In this document: piece by piece, positions 7,201 through 9,610 of the stretch
Position numbering within the stretch: the first letter of the stretch is position 1
Layout: every line of letters begins with the position of its first letter
Source of the DNA: an uncultured Clostridium sp.
GTDB taxonomy: Bacteria > Bacillota > Clostridia > Clostridiales > Clostridiaceae
Direction of reading: 5' to 3'
Assembly: GCA_900543325.1 (NCBI GenBank)
Contig: UQQU01000099.1
Span: 1 to 9,610, forward strand
DNA: 9,610 nt
Translations under genes and position numbers: made by a program
Notes under the pieces: model-generated
The model's database searches: none
The model's input: only the letters and a program-made list of their open reading frames with translations
What the model was told of the DNA's origin: nothing

Positions 7201-8329
7201 TGAATTAAACTTAAAATATATAAAAGAATTAGGTAACCTTACAGTAGAAGAATCTGTAGCATATATTATGAAAAATTACGAAAGCTTTAATATATCTCAA
7301 AAAGAAAATACATTATCAAAATTATTTGATGTCTATAATAAATTCAAAGGTGACTTAGGAGATTATTCTTTAAGTTCTGGAGATATTTTTGATAATTATG
7401 ATGAAAGTGAAGATGAAGAGATAAATGAGATATTATCAGAAGCAGTAAGAACAGATATAAAAGTTAAATTTAATAGAAAAGTAGTTAGTATATATTCTTT
7501 AGTTGAAGAATTAAATGATACTATAGAAGTGCAAAATTTATTAATTAGCAATAAAGAAAGAGAAGTATTTGAAGATACATTAATTAATACATTAAGTACT
7601 AAAATAAATGCTAAAATACACTTGGCAACTTCATGGGTTAATCAAATTAATAAATTAATGGAAGATATGAATACATCAAATAAATTCAAGTTAAGTTTAA
7701 AGTGGATACCTAAGAAATCAAGCAGTGAGGAAGAATTAGATATTAGAGAGCTTACTAAGATATTAGGAACACCAGATTTTATGAGTGATGAACAAAGAGA
7801 GAAGGTATCAAATCACTTTAAGGAAAGCTTAAAGAAACAAAAAAGAATTGCTGAGGAAGATGGAACTATAAGAAGTTATCAAGGAATAATAAGTGATGTC
7901 TTAGATTATAGACAGTGGTTTGATTTTCAGTTATGGTATTCAAAATCATCAGAACCTAAAAAAGAATTAACAGATAATTCCTTCTTTAGATTATCAGGTG
8001 GAGAAAAGGCAATGGCAATGTATATTCCATTATTTGCAGCTGTTAATGCTAGATATAATGGTGCAGATAAAAAGGATTGTCCTAGAATAATAGCACTAGA
8101 TGAAGCTTTTGCAGGTGTTGATGATCAAAATATTTCATATATGTTTGAGCTTATTGAAAGCTTAAAGCTAGATTATGTACTTAACTCGCAAGTTCTTTGG
8201 GGAACTTATGAAAGTGTCAAGAGTTTAGCTATTTATGAGCTTATTAGGCAAGGGGAAGAGGTAGTAGTTCCTATAAAATATCACTGGAATGGAAAAGTTA
8301 AATCAATGGAAACTAAGATAGAAGTATAA
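4256..8329 (+). CDS. jetC: Wadjet type I SMC-like ATPase JetC (TIGR02680 family)
   Basis: JetC is the MukB/SMC-like motor of the Wadjet complex; ATP binding and hydrolysis drive the DNA loop extrusion that senses small circles. The protein has 1357 residues, as expected for TIGR02680. Order of parts: N-terminal ATPase half with Walker A GTNGSGKS at 34-41; coiled-coil arm from about 225 to 590, rich in Lys, Glu, Asn and Leu; a compact hinge-like segment from about 593 to 735 (IPFESFYKCINF ... LFNMGILDSLIIP ... GIGIINGGSY); the returning arm from about 735 to 990; a neck region with an acidic stretch (YDESEDEEINE, about 1046-1056); and a C-terminal ATPase half. The latter has LDYRQWFDFQLW, signature LSGGEKAMAM at 1246-1255, and Walker B IIALDEAF with D1282 and catalytic E1283, then AGVDD at 1286-1290. 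All ATPase residues are present. jetB overlaps it by 8 nt and jetD follows after 36 nt. Confidence 0.95.
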   Translation: MSDRWIANKFGLFDFWYYDEEEFELSNGKIIFRGTNGSGKSVTTQSFIPLLLDGDKRPSRLDPFGSSARKIENYLLLNEEENDKIAYLYMEFVKPSSNTYLTIGIGFRARRGKKLDCWHFILKDGRRINKELKLYKKREGKKFALTDKEFKNALGEGNIYTTSPKEYMEKVNEHLFGYSDIDSYKDLLNLLIQVRSPKLSKDFKPTVIYEILKSSLSLLSEDDLRTMSEAMDNMDSLNNKLEELKKSRESAIKIRDSFNRYNLSELYNKSRNYYSKKNQVKNLNIDLENLNLEKEEILKDIENNKSQLETYINKLNAAKIKEEVLKNSEGFNARDKLCKAEEELKELVNDRDKNQEKYNKKNDDKTKRDKEIKNLDLEVSHIINEVKMLLDDEEYFREESYIQEDFGLKGILNNDNFIFEDIRSSVNEYDRLVRDAYSLILQFDNCKKEFNTVEEQRDLQRGEVESVENKLKESIEYLTNLKSEYIEKVNEYLRKVTEFNIDEKELVNLFKEINDIKEIANCSNILNIVKDISEPIRHNIFENKITLENKKKLLQEDINSINKEILLIENSKELIEDTEDIANCKNILSNNNIPFESFYKCINFNEGISEERKVNIECSLFNMGILDSLIIPLEYKEKSLECLKGHEYKIIFAEKSEEISNIKDDLMLENNDFVEKYKIQIEEILKSISIDSNNKNNTFIKDDLSFGIGIINGGSYKNYDLKYIGLESRENFRKLKIAQLNIKKEAIENELNNTEKLILFTEEKLNKLQEEIDNFPKINDIEVGIKIINETKNQLEVLEKTLNSLEEKLLKVKSELDQLKIKVFNATEYIKIPKNKESYDNAIKNITEYSKVIGDLSEKVTNLRHKKSDIKRTKEIIDELNEDMDSIYGDLLIVKDKIDYKNNTINSLKETLLKLNLGELEKEYDEVTNIINLYPDRISNIKENIVRSDEKIKSLDNNFSILEKKITRENNILDAYTTVLENELNLKYIKELGNLTVEESVAYIMKNYESFNISQKENTLSKLFDVYNKFKGDLGDYSLSSGDIFDNYDESEDEEINEILSEAVRTDIKVKFNRKVVSIYSLVEELNDTIEVQNLLISNKEREVFEDTLINTLSTKINAKIHLATSWVNQINKLMEDMNTSNKFKLSLKWIPKKSSSEEELDIRELTKILGTPDFMSDEQREKVSNHFKESLKKQKRIAEEDGTIRSYQGIISDVLDYRQWFDFQLWYSKSSEPKKELTDNSFFRLSGGEKAMAMYIPLFAAVNARYNGADKKDCPRIIALDEAFAGVDDQNISYMFELIESLKLDYVLNSQVLWGTYESVKSLAIYELIRQGEEVVVPIKYHWNGKVKSMETKIEV

Positions 8330-8365
8330 CAAAATTATATAGCTAAAAGAAATAGGAAGATTTAT

Positions 8366-9610
8366 ATGAAAGAATCATTAGATTTAATAAATAGCAATGA
8401 AATTTATAAAAAAATATTTTTAGAAGTATATAGTAAATATAAAAAGTATGGAAAAATAACAGGCAGCTTTACTTTAAAAGCTGCCACTACTGAAGAAAGA
8501 CAAATATTATTTAATTTTGACTCTAAGGTATTAACTGAAGGGAAGGCTAAGATAAAGTGTAGTACAGTAAGAGATTTATTTAATAGAAAATTAAAAGAGT
8601 ATAGCTTTGAAGAGTTGTTAGTTAAAGTAGTTGGAAAAGAGCTAAAGACTAATAAAGAAGTTAAAGATGAGGAAAAAGAGCAAGAAGAAAAGTTTTATAA
8701 TGATATATTAAAAGCTAGTGATGATGGTGTTGGTAAACAGTGGTTTATTGAGATTTTAGATAAGAAAAAATACGGATATAACATTATTGCAAGGAAATAT
8801 AAAAGTGAAATACGAAATTTAAAAGAATTAAAGAGAAAAATAATTTTAATAATTGATTCACTAAATAAACTTCCATATTTAAATAATGCATATGAAAATA
8901 TAGCAGTGTTTTCAGCAGTAAATACAAAGGATTCTCATTTTTTTGATAACGATAAATTTACAGGAAGATTATTTATAAAGGCTATATCATTTATTCTTAA
9001 TAAAGATGAGCCTAAAGATATAAATGAAATTAATGAATTATATTATGAAGTTGGTATATTAAAAGATGAAATATCAAATCATACAACTATTTATGGATTA
9101 AATGCTTTTAATAGAGATAATAGTGAAGTTAAGGCAGTTAATAGTTTTAATATATGGAAGGAACCATTACAAATATCTATAAGTAATTTATTGAAAATTG
9201 ATCATTTGGAAGCTATAAATAATACAGTTTTTATATTTGAAAATCCAGCAGTTTTTCATAAGATATTAAAGATGAGTGATGACAATATTTCATTAATTTG
9301 TACTAGTGGACAACTAAATTTATCTTCATATATAGTACTTAATAAAATTAGAAATTTAAAAAATATATATTATGCAGGAGATTTTGATCCAGAAGGATTA
9401 ATGATTGCATATAAGATTAAGAAAAGATATAAAGAGAAGGTTAAGTTTTTAAATTATACTAAGGAAAGTTATATAAACACTATGTCTAATAATATTATTG
9501 AAGAAAAGAGTATGAGTCAATTAAATAAAATTAATTGTAGTGAGTTAGATGAAGTGATTAATGAATTAAGAATAAATAAAAGAGCAGCATATCAAGAATT
9601 ATTAATAGAT
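8366..9610 (+). CDS. jetD: Wadjet type I nuclease JetD (TIGR02679 / DUF2399, Toprim domain), cut by window edge
   Basis: JetD is the topoisomerase VI A-like nuclease that cleaves plasmid DNA held by JetABC. The frame opens at ATG 8366, with SD AGGAAG (8354-8359) 6 nt upstream, and runs open to the right edge: 415 codons. The N-terminal DUF3323-like part shows YGKITGSFTLKAATTEERQIL (the family's 'GRLGG.vtL..lt.eER') and a VRDLF segment. The middle has IAVFSAVNTKDSHFFD at 179-194, followed by G-R-L. The C-terminal Toprim domain has the acidic residue in FIFENPAVF (E292), then LICTSGQLNLSSY, and the metal-binding Asp-x-Asp in AGDFDPEGL (D339, D341). The last visible residues, NKRAAYQELLID, match the usual C-terminal helix, so only a few residues are probably missing. 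The intact E and DxD suggest an active nuclease. Start spacing shows it is in the same operon but not coupled to the jetC stop. Confidence 0.92.
   Translation, partial: MKESLDLINSNEIYKKIFLEVYSKYKKYGKITGSFTLKAATTEERQILFNFDSKVLTEGKAKIKCSTVRDLFNRKLKEYSFEELLVKVVGKELKTNKEVKDEEKEQEEKFYNDILKASDDGVGKQWFIEILDKKKYGYNIIARKYKSEIRNLKELKRKIILIIDSLNKLPYLNNAYENIAVFSAVNTKDSHFFDNDKFTGRLFIKAISFILNKDEPKDINEINELYYEVGILKDEISNHTTIYGLNAFNRDNSEVKAVNSFNIWKEPLQISISNLLKIDHLEAINNTVFIFENPAVFHKILKMSDDNISLICTSGQLNLSSYIVLNKIRNLKNIYYAGDFDPEGLMIAYKIKKRYKEKVKFLNYTKESYINTMSNNIIEEKSMSQLNKINCSELDEVINELRINKRAAYQELLID
8462..8485 (+). other. Perfect 9-bp hairpin inside jetD
   Basis: GGCAGCTTT (8462-8470) and AAAGCTGCC (8477-8485) are exact reverse complements around the 6-nt loop ACTTTA. 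Five of nine pairs are G-C, which stands out in this AT-rich DNA. It lies about 95 nt into jetD and encodes GSFTLKAA. No T-run follows, so it is not a standard terminator. It could slow ribosomes or alter mRNA stability at the junction between the SMC genes and the nuclease gene. It could also be chance. Confidence 0.6.

Noticed and set aside
1..9610. CRISPR array, tRNA, rRNA, integrase or insertion sequence
   Set aside because: I found no regularly spaced repeats, no RNA gene signature, no intact transposase and no long terminal inverted repeats anywhere in the window.

Overview
The window comes from a very AT-rich, low-GC Gram-positive bacterium, most likely a Clostridium or close relative. 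The reasons are strong A/T-ending codon bias, Lys/Glu/Asn/Ile-rich proteins, purine-rich Shine-Dalgarno (SD) sites before almost every gene, and an Rpn-family protein of the type common in clostridia. The species cannot be fixed from the sequence.

Layout. Positions 1-509 hold the N-terminal part of a GNAT acetyltransferase on the minus strand, cut by the window edge. A 216-bp AT-rich divergent spacer follows. Positions 726-1440 hold a broken Rpn-family (recombination-promoting nuclease / PD-(D/E)XK) gene. Its central part is missing and its two ends lie in different frames, but its 3' end keeps an intact small internal reading frame (1234-1440) with its own good SD and a 12-bp tandem repeat. 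A rho-independent terminator at 1454-1483 closes that gene. After a 143-bp spacer with a perfect palindrome, the rest of the window (1627-9610) is one four-gene operon, jetA-jetB-jetC-jetD. This is a type I Wadjet anti-plasmid system, and jetD is cut by the right edge close to its expected end.

How the genes work together. In Wadjet systems JetA (kleisin, MukF-like), JetB (MukE/KITE-like) and JetC (SMC/MukB-like ATPase) form an SMC complex that extrudes DNA loops. JetD is a Toprim-containing nuclease that cuts small circular DNA once the complex has reeled it in. Every catalytic motif that can be read here is intact: the JetC Walker A, signature and Walker B motifs, and the JetD Glu and Asp-x-Asp Toprim residues. 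The system is therefore probably functional. jetA, jetB and jetC are tightly packed (a 3-nt gap and an 8-nt overlap). jetD is set off by 36 nt and carries a strong hairpin early in its coding region.

The most interesting point outside the Wadjet operon is the Rpn remnant. The nuclease toxin looks destroyed, while the internal segment matching the intragenic antitoxin (RpnS) described for Rpn systems looks translatable. Together the two loci suggest a small defence island.
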